64,000 nt of DNA from CAYGHE01 sp964349805 (GTDB taxonomy: Bacteria > Patescibacteriota > Saccharimonadia > Saccharimonadales > Saccharimonadaceae). This document shows, piece after piece, positions 24,981 through 32,528 of this stretch (position 1 is the stretch's first letter; every line of letters starts with the position of its first letter). The stretch lies in contig CAYGHE010000001.1 of assembly GCA_964349805.1 (NCBI GenBank), positions 1-64,000 on the forward strand. The letters run 5' to 3'. A program made the position numbers and the translations under genes. The notes beneath the pieces are model-generated. The model was given only the letters and a program-made list of their open reading frames with translations, was not told the DNA's origin and made no database searches.

Positions 24981-25020
24981 CCACGAAAAAACTCCACAAG
25001 AAAGTGGAGTTCTTACGTGG
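24981..25020 (-). terminator. Terminator of tRNA-Arg(TCG), outer stem using the CCA end
   Basis: Inner stem AACTCCAC/GTGGAGTT (24990-24997 with 25004-25011) and outer CCACG/CGTGG (24981-24985 with 25016-25020), where the last three bases are the tRNA CCA. An A-run on the plus strand gives a U-run in the transcript. Confidence 0.75.
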
Positions 25021-25094
25021 TACACCCGGTAGGACTCGAACCTACGACCCTCTGTTCCGAAGACAGATGCTCTAATCCACTGAGCTACGGGTGC
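25018..25094 (-). tRNA. tRNA-Arg(TCG)
   Basis: A 77-nt cloverleaf with acceptor GCACCCG/CGGGTGT (G1-T72 wobble), discriminator A, encoded CCA, anticodon loop CTTCGGA (TCG) and T-arm GTAGG TTCGAGT CCTAC. It reads CGA and probably other CGN codons. Confidence 0.95.
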
Positions 25095-25140
25095 ATAAGG
25101 TAATTATACGATAGATTAATAGATAGAGCGAGGTGATGTT

Positions 25141-27582
25141 TTAGTTCTGGCTAGCTATTTCGTCCGCTTGGGCTCTGGTTTCTAAAATAGACTGTACTTG
25201 TTCAAGCGTAATTTCAACTGTACCACCTGGTTCGACGCCACCCTCTAGGACACGTTTGGCAACAGTGCTTTCAACCGCTCTCTGCACTACTCGACGCATC
25301 GGACGAGCGCCCAGTTTCGGATCGTAACCTTGTTCAACTAGGTAAACCTTGGCATCTTCCGCCACTTCTACGCTGACCTTTTGCAATTCCAATGTTTTGT
25401 TAACATCCGCCAATATGTGGTCGACAACTTGCAATAACTCGTCACGGTTCAAAGGTCTAAATACGACTATTTCGTCAAATCGGTTCAAAAACTCCGGCCT
25501 GAACTGGTTACTGCTAATTAATTCATCAATAAACTGTTTTTCGAAATGGGCTATATCGTGTCCTCGTTCAATATATTCGCGAATCCTATCAGCCCCAGCA
25601 TTGCTCGTAGCAATTATAATGGCGTCGCGAAAACTAACTTCTCGGTTTTTGATGTCTCGTAGTATTCCTTCGTCTAACATTTGTAACAACGTAGTGATTA
25701 CATTCGGGTGAGCTTTTTCGATTTCATCCAAAAGTACCACGCTAAACGGTTGCTTCATGGCGCGAGCCGTCAAGCTGTTAGCATCGTCTGCTCCATCAGC
25801 TATCAAACGTGCTACATCTTCATTAGCGACATATTCGTTAAGGTCGACTCTAATGATATTCTTCTCACCGTTGAAATAAGTAGCCGCCAAGGCTTTAGCC
25901 AGTTCCGATTTACCAACGCCAGTAGGACCAAGAAACAAGAAAGTGCCTATCGGTCGATTGGTATTGCGAACTCCGGCCCTAGCTCGGCGCAAGGCATCGC
26001 TCACAGCGCTCACTGCGCGTGTCTGGTTAACCATCCTTTTGTGCAATAACTCTTCCAGATTAAGCAAGGTTTTTCGCTCTTCGCCGCTATCCGCTATACC
26101 GACTTTGACATCCATTGTTTTTTCGATAGCATCTTGCACTGATTTTGCCGTGACTAAGCCCTCATTAGAATAGTTAGCCGCTGCTTCAAACAGGCGCAAT
26201 GCTTGGCCCGGCATAGCCAAATCGTGCACGTAGCGCTCGCCTAATCGGTAAGCTTCACCAAGTGCTTGATACATGTACGTAACGTTGTGCTGGAACTCAA
26301 GCGTTATCGCCTTGTCCTGCAAAACCGCCATTGTTTCGTTCCTAGATGCAGGAGTAACAGCAATTCGGTTCAGAGCGTTCGCGACTTCTGGTCGACGAGC
26401 TTCAATCTGCAGATAGCGCTGCTCATCCATGGTTAAAATCATCCTTAAGCGGCCAGCCTCTAGGATAGGCAATAATACATTAGCTATATCAACCGAGCCT
26501 GTTCCATCTTCAAAAAAGAGTTGCGCATTATCTAGGCAAATAATAGTGTTTTTTGATCTATATGCCTCATTTAGAATGGATGGTATAAGGTTTTCTAATT
26601 CTCCTCTACCCGGAGCGGCTGCTATTAATGACGAAGCATCCAGCATAAAGACTTGGCGAAAACGCAGTTCCGAGGGTACGTTAGAGTCCGCATCAAGCAA
26701 GCGAGCGGCAAAAGCATGTACTATCTGAGTTTTCCCAGCGCCAGGCGAGCCGATAAGGACAGTATTTTGACGACCGCCTTTACTGAAAACATTTACCAAA
26801 TTATCCACAGTCTCGCCATGAGATGCCGGGTCGAGCAGCATGGGGTTGAGACCTCCAGCCTGGTCGCTGATATTTTGGCTAAAACGATCCAGTAGCGGAG
26901 TCCAGCCAAACGACCAGTCCCGAGCCAATCCGCCCGTTCTGTGCTGTTTACCGCTTTGCTGTATCAAACGCTGCAAATGGTTGTACCAATCTATCCCATT
27001 TAATAAATCTTCTTCGCTAAGCTGTAAACTCCCTAACGTCGCCAGGTAGTTTGGTGTATTTTTAGTAAGCGCGGCCACCATAACCGCTGCCGAGATTTCA
27101 GAGCTATTCGTTTGCTCGCGTATGCTTATCGCCTCTTCCCAGACTGCTTGCATATCGGTGCTATCCTTTGAACAAGCTTCCTGTAAAAACCTCGGGCTAA
27201 TCCCTAGCCGGACCGCAAAGAACTGTCCGCCATGAGTCAAACTTAATGCGGCGGCTACTTCTGAAGGTGATGGTGTAGCCGAGATTCTTCCTAGTACATC
27301 AGCCGATAACACATCATCTATTCTGGATTGAGAGTGCCGAGGCGGTAAATCTCTCAATTCACCTTTATACCATTCAATGATCATAGCTGGCGCGGCTGTT
27401 AGACCAATCAAAACCCACCCAAAAGCATAATCCGCGACTACCAGTGCAATCCCGGCAAATAGTGTGAGCCCGAACAGCGCATATAAAATTTTTATCCAAA
27501 CACCAGACAGTCTTACGCTGTAACGAGCTTTTTCGCGACGCATACTTCGTCGATTAATTACTAAATCCATCCTGGCGTCCAT
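25141..27582 (-). CDS. Membrane-anchored ClpC/ClpB-like AAA+ ATPase
   Basis: About 813 residues. Two membrane segments near the N-terminus (about 26-72) tether a cytosolic machine with a Clp-N-like helical region (about 85-190). Two AAA+ modules follow: D1 Walker A GSPGAGKT (about 278-285), D2 Walker A GPTGVGKS (about 552-559) and Walker B VVLLDEIEKAH, plus a C-terminal D2-small domain (GYDPKLGARPMRR). It should unfold proteins at the membrane. The usual ClpP-docking loop is not obvious to me. Starts at 27582 or 27570 are preferred; a TTG at 27636 would overlap the upstream gene heavily. Confidence 0.85.
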   Translation of the reverse strand: MDARMDLVINRRSMRREKARYSVRLSGVWIKILYALFGLTLFAGIALVVADYAFGWVLIGLTAAPAMIIEWYKGELRDLPPRHSQSRIDDVLSADVLGRISATPSPSEVAAALSLTHGGQFFAVRLGISPRFLQEACSKDSTDMQAVWEEAISIREQTNSSEISAAVMVAALTKNTPNYLATLGSLQLSEEDLLNGIDWYNHLQRLIQQSGKQHRTGGLARDWSFGWTPLLDRFSQNISDQAGGLNPMLLDPASHGETVDNLVNVFSKGGRQNTVLIGSPGAGKTQIVHAFAARLLDADSNVPSELRFRQVFMLDASSLIAAAPGRGELENLIPSILNEAYRSKNTIICLDNAQLFFEDGTGSVDIANVLLPILEAGRLRMILTMDEQRYLQIEARRPEVANALNRIAVTPASRNETMAVLQDKAITLEFQHNVTYMYQALGEAYRLGERYVHDLAMPGQALRLFEAAANYSNEGLVTAKSVQDAIEKTMDVKVGIADSGEERKTLLNLEELLHKRMVNQTRAVSAVSDALRRARAGVRNTNRPIGTFLFLGPTGVGKSELAKALAATYFNGEKNIIRVDLNEYVANEDVARLIADGADDANSLTARAMKQPFSVVLLDEIEKAHPNVITTLLQMLDEGILRDIKNREVSFRDAIIIATSNAGADRIREYIERGHDIAHFEKQFIDELISSNQFRPEFLNRFDEIVVFRPLNRDELLQVVDHILADVNKTLELQKVSVEVAEDAKVYLVEQGYDPKLGARPMRRVVQRAVESTVAKRVLEGGVEPGGTVEITLEQVQSILETRAQADEIASQN

Positions 27583-27944
27583 CCTATTAACAACATGATC
27601 AAGCCTACGGCTGGGAATAACGGAACTAACGGCCAAATAATTAGTACGGATACGTAAAGTATCGCCTGCAGGCTAAGCATTAATAGACCGGCAATTATAA
27701 CAAATGTCCTCATGAATGCACCGACAAAACGCGATATAGTACGATCCACGAAACCACGCATTCGGTCGACTAACGTGCCCTTGACGGCTCCAGCAGAGAT
27801 TTGTCTAAAAGGCGCGAACAGCGTCATCAACAACATGCCAATAGAAAACGAATCGGCGGTTTGCGCTAATCGATCCTTGAGGGCTCGGGCTCGTTGCAAC
27901 CAACCAGCTCCATACCACCAAGATAATAAACCCACCATAAACAT
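27561..27944 (-). CDS. Small membrane protein upstream of the Clp-like ATPase
   Basis: A 127-residue protein with an amphipathic N-terminal region (WWYGAGWLQRARALKDRL), a central basic segment and two to three hydrophobic helices toward the C-terminus. It overlaps the start of the AAA+ gene, so the two are coupled and likely act together at the membrane. TATAAT (27956-27951 on the minus strand) lies 6 nt before ATG 27944. No named family recognised. Confidence 0.65.
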   Translation of the reverse strand: MFMVGLLSWWYGAGWLQRARALKDRLAQTADSFSIGMLLMTLFAPFRQISAGAVKGTLVDRMRGFVDRTISRFVGAFMRTFVIIAGLLMLSLQAILYVSVLIIWPLVPLFPAVGLIMLLIGWTPGWI

Positions 27945-27980
27945 AAGGTCATTATAACCGCTTACGTTATAATAGACCAT

Positions 27981-29258
27981 ATGTCAAAACCTCTTGTGAC
28001 TATTTTGGGTAAAGCTGTCAAGAAAGCCGCCAGTTTGCGTGGTGGTGGTTCGGCTCTGCCTGGATTAGTGGTAGAACATATCGATCCCAACTTTGTTAAG
28101 CGCACCTTATCGCAACTCCCAAGGGGCGTGGTTATTATTAGCGGAACAAACGGTAAGACAACTACCACCAAGATGGCCGTCGAATTACTGGAGAGTCAGG
28201 GGTTAAGAGTATTCACCAACCGAACAGGTAGTAATTTTAGCCGAGGCGTAGCAGCTGCTTTATTAGCGGAAGTCAACATCAGGGGGAAATTAAATGCTGA
28301 TATCGCCGTATTAGAACTAGACGAGGCGCACGCAGTGCTTTTTGCTAAAAGGATTCCGCCAAGAGTAAGTTTGCTATTGAACGTCGCCCGCGATCAACTT
28401 GACCGATTTGGCGAAATAGATAAAACCGCTAATTTATTGCGCCGAGTAGCGAATAATACTTTAGATACGGTCGTTTTGAACCGTGAAGACCCTCGCATAT
28501 CTCCTATCGCTAATACTATTGGCAACCAAAAGGCGCGATTTTTTGGACTCGACGAAGATTTATTGAAACTGTTTCCGAATGATGACGACTTGCGACGCAA
28601 TAGCCGCTCTCGTAATCCTGTATCCGAGATAGTCGCGGACGTAGTTCTATCAAAACTATCCAAGGATTATGCGACTTTCTTTATAGACAAAAAACCTGTC
28701 AACGTAAAGCTGCAACTTAGCGGACTATATAATGTCTTTAACGCGGCGGCGGCGATTGCGCTAGTTCGGGCGATTTTAGGCGAAGCAATCGACCAACCAA
28801 AACTCATCGAGGCTTTATCAAAAGTTACGCCAGCGTTTGGGCGCGGTGAGGTTTTGAGAGTTAATAACCAACCGCTCGAATTAGTTCTGGTAAAAAATCC
28901 ATCAGGTTTTCGCTTGGGGCTAGAATCATTTGATCCTAAAAACTTCTCGACGATGATCGCAATTAACGATAACTACGCTGACGGCCGCGACATGTCATGG
29001 CTGTGGGACGTGGATTTCTCAAGCCTGAAAGAATCTGGCGTTTCAACTGTATCTGGCATTCGAGCATACGACATGGCTTTGCGGTTAAAATATGATGAGA
29101 TTTCCGTCAAGCATACCGAGGCGAATATCAAAAAGGCTTTGAACCAGTTTATCGAGGGTTCAAAAGACAAGCCAAAACGTATTTATTGCACGTACACTGC
29201 GATGCTTAACATTAGACGGCTGCTTTCTAAAATTACCAAAGTGGAGACCGTCGAATGA
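27981..29258 (+). CDS. murT: Lipid II isoglutaminyl synthase, MurT subunit
   Basis: Mur-ligase-like subunit that activates the D-Glu carboxylate of lipid II for amidation. The 425-residue product has the P-loop GTNGKTTTTKM, VLELDEAH in the ligase core, the domain ending at AFGRGEVLRV and the C-terminal DUF1727-type domain (LVKNPSGFRLGLE and NDNYADGRDMSWLWDVDF). The four-cysteine zinc ribbon of Gram-positive MurT is not seen. TATAAT lies 7 nt before ATG 27981, and gatD overlaps the stop by 4 nt. Confidence 0.92.
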   Translation: MSKPLVTILGKAVKKAASLRGGGSALPGLVVEHIDPNFVKRTLSQLPRGVVIISGTNGKTTTTKMAVELLESQGLRVFTNRTGSNFSRGVAAALLAEVNIRGKLNADIAVLELDEAHAVLFAKRIPPRVSLLLNVARDQLDRFGEIDKTANLLRRVANNTLDTVVLNREDPRISPIANTIGNQKARFFGLDEDLLKLFPNDDDLRRNSRSRNPVSEIVADVVLSKLSKDYATFFIDKKPVNVKLQLSGLYNVFNAAAAIALVRAILGEAIDQPKLIEALSKVTPAFGRGEVLRVNNQPLELVLVKNPSGFRLGLESFDPKNFSTMIAINDNYADGRDMSWLWDVDFSSLKESGVSTVSGIRAYDMALRLKYDEISVKHTEANIKKALNQFIEGSKDKPKRIYCTYTAMLNIRRLLSKITKVETVE

Positions 29259-29977
29259 GTGATAAAACCATCAATATTCTTTACCTTTACTCGCACGACA
29301 TGAATATTTACGGCGACCATGGCAACGTTTTAACTTTACAGAAACGTTTGCAGTGGCGCGGTTATAAATCTGAAGTTATCGAATATAACCAGGGTGATGA
29401 ATTCCCAAATGATATAGATATTGTTGTTGGCGGTGGCGGACAGGATAGTGGGCAAAATAAGATACAGGAAGATTTACTTTTGATTGGCGAGCGATTGCAC
29501 GAACTGGCAGAAGACGGCACGCCCATGCTAATGATTTGCGGGCTTTATCAATTATTTGGTAGGTTCTTCAAGACTACTGAGGGAGACATTATAGAGGGTA
29601 TTGGAATTTTCGACGCCGAGACTCATGCTGGTCCTGAGCGTTTAATTGGCAATGTTACTCTTGATAGTAAACAATTTGGCAAAGTTATCGGCTACGAAAA
29701 TCACAGTGGCCAGACTTTCTTGGGTGACGACATTCAACCTCTAGGAGCTGTTCGGATTGGCGCAGGAAACAACGGTTCGGATGGTTTCGAAGGAGCTTTA
29801 TTTAACAATGTTATCGGCAGTTACCTGCATGGTCCCCTACTGCCAAAAAATCCGGCTATCGCTGACTTTTTGATAGAAACTGCTATACATAGAAAGTTTG
29901 GCGAGGTTAAACCTCACCAACTTGATGACAAACTATCAGATTTGGCCCGCAAGACTGCCTTCAAGCGCCCTAGATAA
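29255..29977 (+). CDS. gatD: Lipid II isoglutaminyl synthase, glutaminase subunit GatD
   Basis: Class I glutamine amidotransferase of the CobB/CobQ type that supplies ammonia to MurT. In the 240-residue product the nucleophile Cys is in LMICGLYQLFG (about residue 94), GGGGQDSGQN forms the oxyanion region, and the catalytic His is in GSYLHGPLLPKNP. A 4-nt overlap with murT confirms the complex. Its stop codon touches the 3' end of the convergent tRNA-Pro(CGG), so transcripts from both sides overlap here. Confidence 0.93.
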   Translation: MSDKTINILYLYSHDMNIYGDHGNVLTLQKRLQWRGYKSEVIEYNQGDEFPNDIDIVVGGGGQDSGQNKIQEDLLLIGERLHELAEDGTPMLMICGLYQLFGRFFKTTEGDIIEGIGIFDAETHAGPERLIGNVTLDSKQFGKVIGYENHSGQTFLGDDIQPLGAVRIGAGNNGSDGFEGALFNNVIGSYLHGPLLPKNPAIADFLIETAIHRKFGEVKPHQLDDKLSDLARKTAFKRPR

Positions 29978-30054
29978 TGGTCGGGGTGGCCGGATTTGAA
30001 CCGGCGGCCTCACCGTCCCGAACGGTGCGCGCTACCGAGCTGCGCCACACCCCG
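29978..30054 (-). tRNA. tRNA-Pro(CGG)
   Basis: A 77-nt cloverleaf with acceptor CGGGGTG/CACCCCG, discriminator A, encoded CCA, anticodon loop TTCGGGA (CGG) and T-arm GCCGG TTCAAAT CCGGC. It starts immediately at the end of gatD, leaving no space for a downstream terminator or tail element. Confidence 0.95.
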
Positions 30055-30062
30055 ATGTGTTA

Positions 30063-30521
30063 TTACTTAGCTTGAAGCGTCTTTAGGTCCGATAAAACCT
30101 TTTCTCCATGCCCTATCGGTACAACTCGGCCGTATACTTTCTGCACCATTCCGTCAGGATCAATTATGAAAGTTTTGCGCAAAGTACCTTCGTGCCCGAA
30201 TCTATTCTTACCCCAAGCTCCATACAATTCTATAACATCTTTATTTTGATTTGTTAGCAACGTGAAGTTCAAGTTGTATTTAGCTTTGAATTTTTCCTGC
30301 GCATTTGCCGGATCTTTGCTAATACCAATAATTTCCGCACCTAGATCAGCTAAATCATCCCTTGCGTCACGCAGACTACAGGCTTCGGTTGTACATCCCG
30401 GGGTATCGGCTTTGGGATAAAAGTACAGAACTACCCATTTACCACGATATTCGTCTAGTGAACGCTCCGTGCCTGTTTCATCTTTTAGGTTAAAATTCGG
30501 TGCTTTATATGGTACATCCAT
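30063..30521 (-). CDS. bcp: Peroxiredoxin, BCP/PrxQ type
   Basis: Thiol peroxidase reducing H2O2 and organic peroxides. The 152-residue product has the peroxidatic Cys in DTPGCTTEACSLRD and a second Cys five residues later, the spacing of atypical 2-Cys PrxQ. The thioredoxin-fold context YPKADTPG and the TFIIDPDG strand are also present. ATG 30521 follows TATAAT by 7 nt; an upstream ATG overlaps the -10 box. The usual in-cell reductant is thioredoxin. Confidence 0.93.
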   Translation of the reverse strand: MDVPYKAPNFNLKDETGTERSLDEYRGKWVVLYFYPKADTPGCTTEACSLRDARDDLADLGAEIIGISKDPANAQEKFKAKYNLNFTLLTNQNKDVIELYGAWGKNRFGHEGTLRKTFIIDPDGMVQKVYGRVVPIGHGEKVLSDLKTLQAK

Positions 30522-30546
30522 ACATACCATTATAACAGCCCTGTTT

Positions 30547-32028
30547 TTAGTCTTGGATTTTCTCGTATCTATCTACAACTTGTCTGTCGTAGGTTGTTGA
30601 TTGCGATAGTTGGTAGCGCTCGTCAGCTACAAATTTAGATTCCGCGCCCTTCCATCGAAGGTGAATAATATCTGTATTTAACTCGTCAGAAGAAGCTACC
30701 CTAGAAGCGCTGTTGTGCAATGGTGCGTATCCCCCAGCGTTACTAATGTTATTTTCGCCATAAAATCGCAGGTCGCAGTCTTTGAAATAATAATAGCTGT
30801 CAATATACGTGTACGGGTCATCGGCTACAACTGCGCTATCTCGGCAATTAACTGATTCGCGAGCTTCAGCCGTACGTGGATCTTGCCATCTCTCAAAGTT
30901 GAAATTACCATAGCTTTGCAATTGAAGGACTCCGCCCATCAGCATTGCCAGAGCAACCGCCGCCAAAGAAAGGGCCGTGAGCCTTTTCCCGTAACGCCAA
31001 CCCAAACCAACCGCAACACCTATAAACATATAGTAATAGATCGCTACTGGAGCCATATATCGGTTAATAAAGACTGGGTCGCCCACTAGGCTTAGCAAGG
31101 CAAAAAATCCTATAGGCACACCAGCCAGGGCAATCACCAACCATAAATACGGGCGATTTGATACTGGCATTTTACGACGAGCAACCGCCATTAGATATAT
31201 CGATATAACTAATACAAACATTAGGCCAATCGTCAGCAAGCCAGTAATCTCCCCTTCTGGCAGGTAACTAATCACCATACTGAGCGCATAGCCTATCTTT
31301 TCAAAAGTTATCTCATACCCTATTCCAGGCAATGCCGATACAATGGTTTGGCTTATAAAAGTTGGCAACCACGGCAAGAACAATAAAATCGCGCCAGCAT
31401 AAGCGTATAGCCACTTTTGTTTATATAACTTCTCTTTCTGTTTTAGGGTATAGGCCACCAACCAAACTAGATGCGCCAAGAACAATCCGGCCATCATATA
31501 AACGGTGTACATACCGCTCGCAACCAAAACTGCATAAATTATCCACAGCCAAGTCTTTTTAGTCTTGACGGCATATATCAACGCTAGAGTTGCCAAAGCT
31601 CCTATCAGCGCCGCCAAAGCATACATGCGAATTTCGTAACCGTAGCGCAGAGCAAATGGCGCTATAACCAAGAAAGGTAACGTAACTAACGCTGTACGGA
31701 CAGTAAATAGTTTTTTAACAATAAAGAATACAACTCCGACAGTCAGGGCTCCTGCTATTGCGCTAAAACTCCTTAATGCAAATTCACTTTGCCCGAATAC
31801 TTCAGCCCAAGCCTTTAGTTTTAGATAATATAGTGGTGGGTGTACATCTACGGCAGCTAAACCGATTAGCTCATTAACCGGACGCTCTGATAGTACAATA
31901 GAGTACCCTTCATCGAACCAGACAGATTGCCCTATCGCTAAAACCATAGTTAATAAATAAGTTATAACTACCGCGATGGCTAACCATAACCACCAAAATC
32001 GCACGCTTAGATTAAGAATTCGTTTCAT
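30547..32028 (-). CDS. GT39/PMT-like membrane glycosyltransferase
   Basis: A 493-residue polytopic protein with about ten hydrophobic segments. It has the GT-C signature: the acidic loop WFDEGYS after the first membrane helix and DVHPPLYYLKLKAW after the second. This matches PMT_2/ArnT-type enzymes that use lipid-linked sugars to modify proteins, lipids or glycans on the outer face. The C-terminal ~100 residues are soluble and probably extracellular. The acceptor is unknown. Confidence 0.82.
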   Translation of the reverse strand: MKRILNLSVRFWWLWLAIAVVITYLLTMVLAIGQSVWFDEGYSIVLSERPVNELIGLAAVDVHPPLYYLKLKAWAEVFGQSEFALRSFSAIAGALTVGVVFFIVKKLFTVRTALVTLPFLVIAPFALRYGYEIRMYALAALIGALATLALIYAVKTKKTWLWIIYAVLVASGMYTVYMMAGLFLAHLVWLVAYTLKQKEKLYKQKWLYAYAGAILLFLPWLPTFISQTIVSALPGIGYEITFEKIGYALSMVISYLPEGEITGLLTIGLMFVLVISIYLMAVARRKMPVSNRPYLWLVIALAGVPIGFFALLSLVGDPVFINRYMAPVAIYYYMFIGVAVGLGWRYGKRLTALSLAAVALAMLMGGVLQLQSYGNFNFERWQDPRTAEARESVNCRDSAVVADDPYTYIDSYYYFKDCDLRFYGENNISNAGGYAPLHNSASRVASSDELNTDIIHLRWKGAESKFVADERYQLSQSTTYDRQVVDRYEKIQD

Positions 32029-32090
32029 AATGCTTTATTTATACACCACCCCGTCAATGTTTGCCACTATTCACCAAAGAATGTATAAGG

Positions 32091-32096
32091 TATAAT
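32091..32096 (+). promoter_or_regulatory. -10 box of tRNA-Pro(TGG)
   Basis: A perfect TATAAT 23 nt before the mature 5' end of tRNA-Pro(TGG), consistent with a short 5' leader removed by RNase P. Confidence 0.65.
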
Positions 32097-32119
32097 CTAT
32101 CTGTTGCAGTAAACCCTAT

Positions 32120-32196
32120 CGGGGTGTGGCGCAGTTGGCTAGCGCGCCGCGTTTGGGACGCGGAGGCCGGAGGTTCGAGTCCTCTCACCCCGACCA
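32120..32196 (+). tRNA. tRNA-Pro(TGG)
   Basis: A 77-nt cloverleaf with acceptor CGGGGTG/CACCCCG, discriminator A, encoded CCA, anticodon loop TTTGGGA (TGG) and T-arm GGAGG TTCGAGT CCTCT. Parts of its 3' half recur downstream (see the element at 32255-32394). Confidence 0.95.
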
Positions 32197-32235
32197 AATA
32201 AACTAGGCTACCCCCGCGGTAGTCTAATTTATTTG
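32197..32235 (+). terminator. Hairpin directly after tRNA-Pro(TGG)
   Basis: AAATAAA (32197-32203) pairs with TTTATTT (32228-32234), and inside it TAGGCTAC pairs with GTAGTCTA with one mismatch. It immediately follows the encoded CCA, as at the other tRNA genes. Confidence 0.6.
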
Positions 32236-32254
32236 CGTGGTTCGAGAACTTGGT

Positions 32255-32394
32255 CCTCCGGTTTTTTGTCGCAGACAAAAATAGCCGGAGGTTCGTGAAG
32301 CGTCGCGAAGCGAAAATGTGTTTACATTTTTTCGCGAGCAAGCGGATATAGGGAGGTCGCGTCGAGACCGACCGCTTGACTCTCACCCCGACCA
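32255..32394 (+). repeat. tRNA-tail element of tRNA-Pro(TGG): split T-arm copy with structured insert
   Basis: It starts with a hairpin (CCTCCGG TTTTTTGTC / GACAAAAATA GCCGGAGG) whose end carries GCCGGAGGTTCG (32284-32295), an exact copy of tRNA positions 32166-32177. The insert TGAAGCG..., a GCGAAAATGT-type hairpin, AGCGGATATAGGGAGG and CCGCTTG follow. It ends in CTCTCACCCCGACCA (32380-32394), an exact 15-nt copy of the tRNA 3' end. The whole is a T-arm copy split at the T-loop by about 84 nt. It fills most of the 332-nt gap between tRNA-Pro and the next gene. Confidence 0.72.
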
Positions 32395-32434
32395 TAAAAA
32401 TACGATAACCTTTTGGTTACCGTATTTTTATTTA
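32394..32434 (+). terminator. Terminator at the end of the tRNA-Pro(TGG) element
   Basis: ATAAAAATACG...CGTATTTTTAT arms with an inner TAACC/GGTTA stem and T-rich end, placed directly after the second CCA copy. Confidence 0.7.
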
Positions 32435-32528
32435 ATATACAAGCCTGTTTATTATAAGTCCGCCTAAATTTTAGTCAAAATACTAACCCGCTCGCGAGAG
32501 CTTACGATAGCCGTGCTATCATCAAAGT

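Noticed and set aside
32120..32394. attL/attR of a conventional integrative element at tRNA-Pro
   Set aside because: The duplicated end is only 15 nt, the interval is 198 bp with no integrase or coding sequence, and it is an interrupted T-arm copy rather than a clean direct repeat.
32054..32395. 113-codon open frame on the minus strand across tRNA-Pro(TGG) and its element
   Set aside because: Its translation is the antisense of the tRNA and the duplicated tail; no coding signs.
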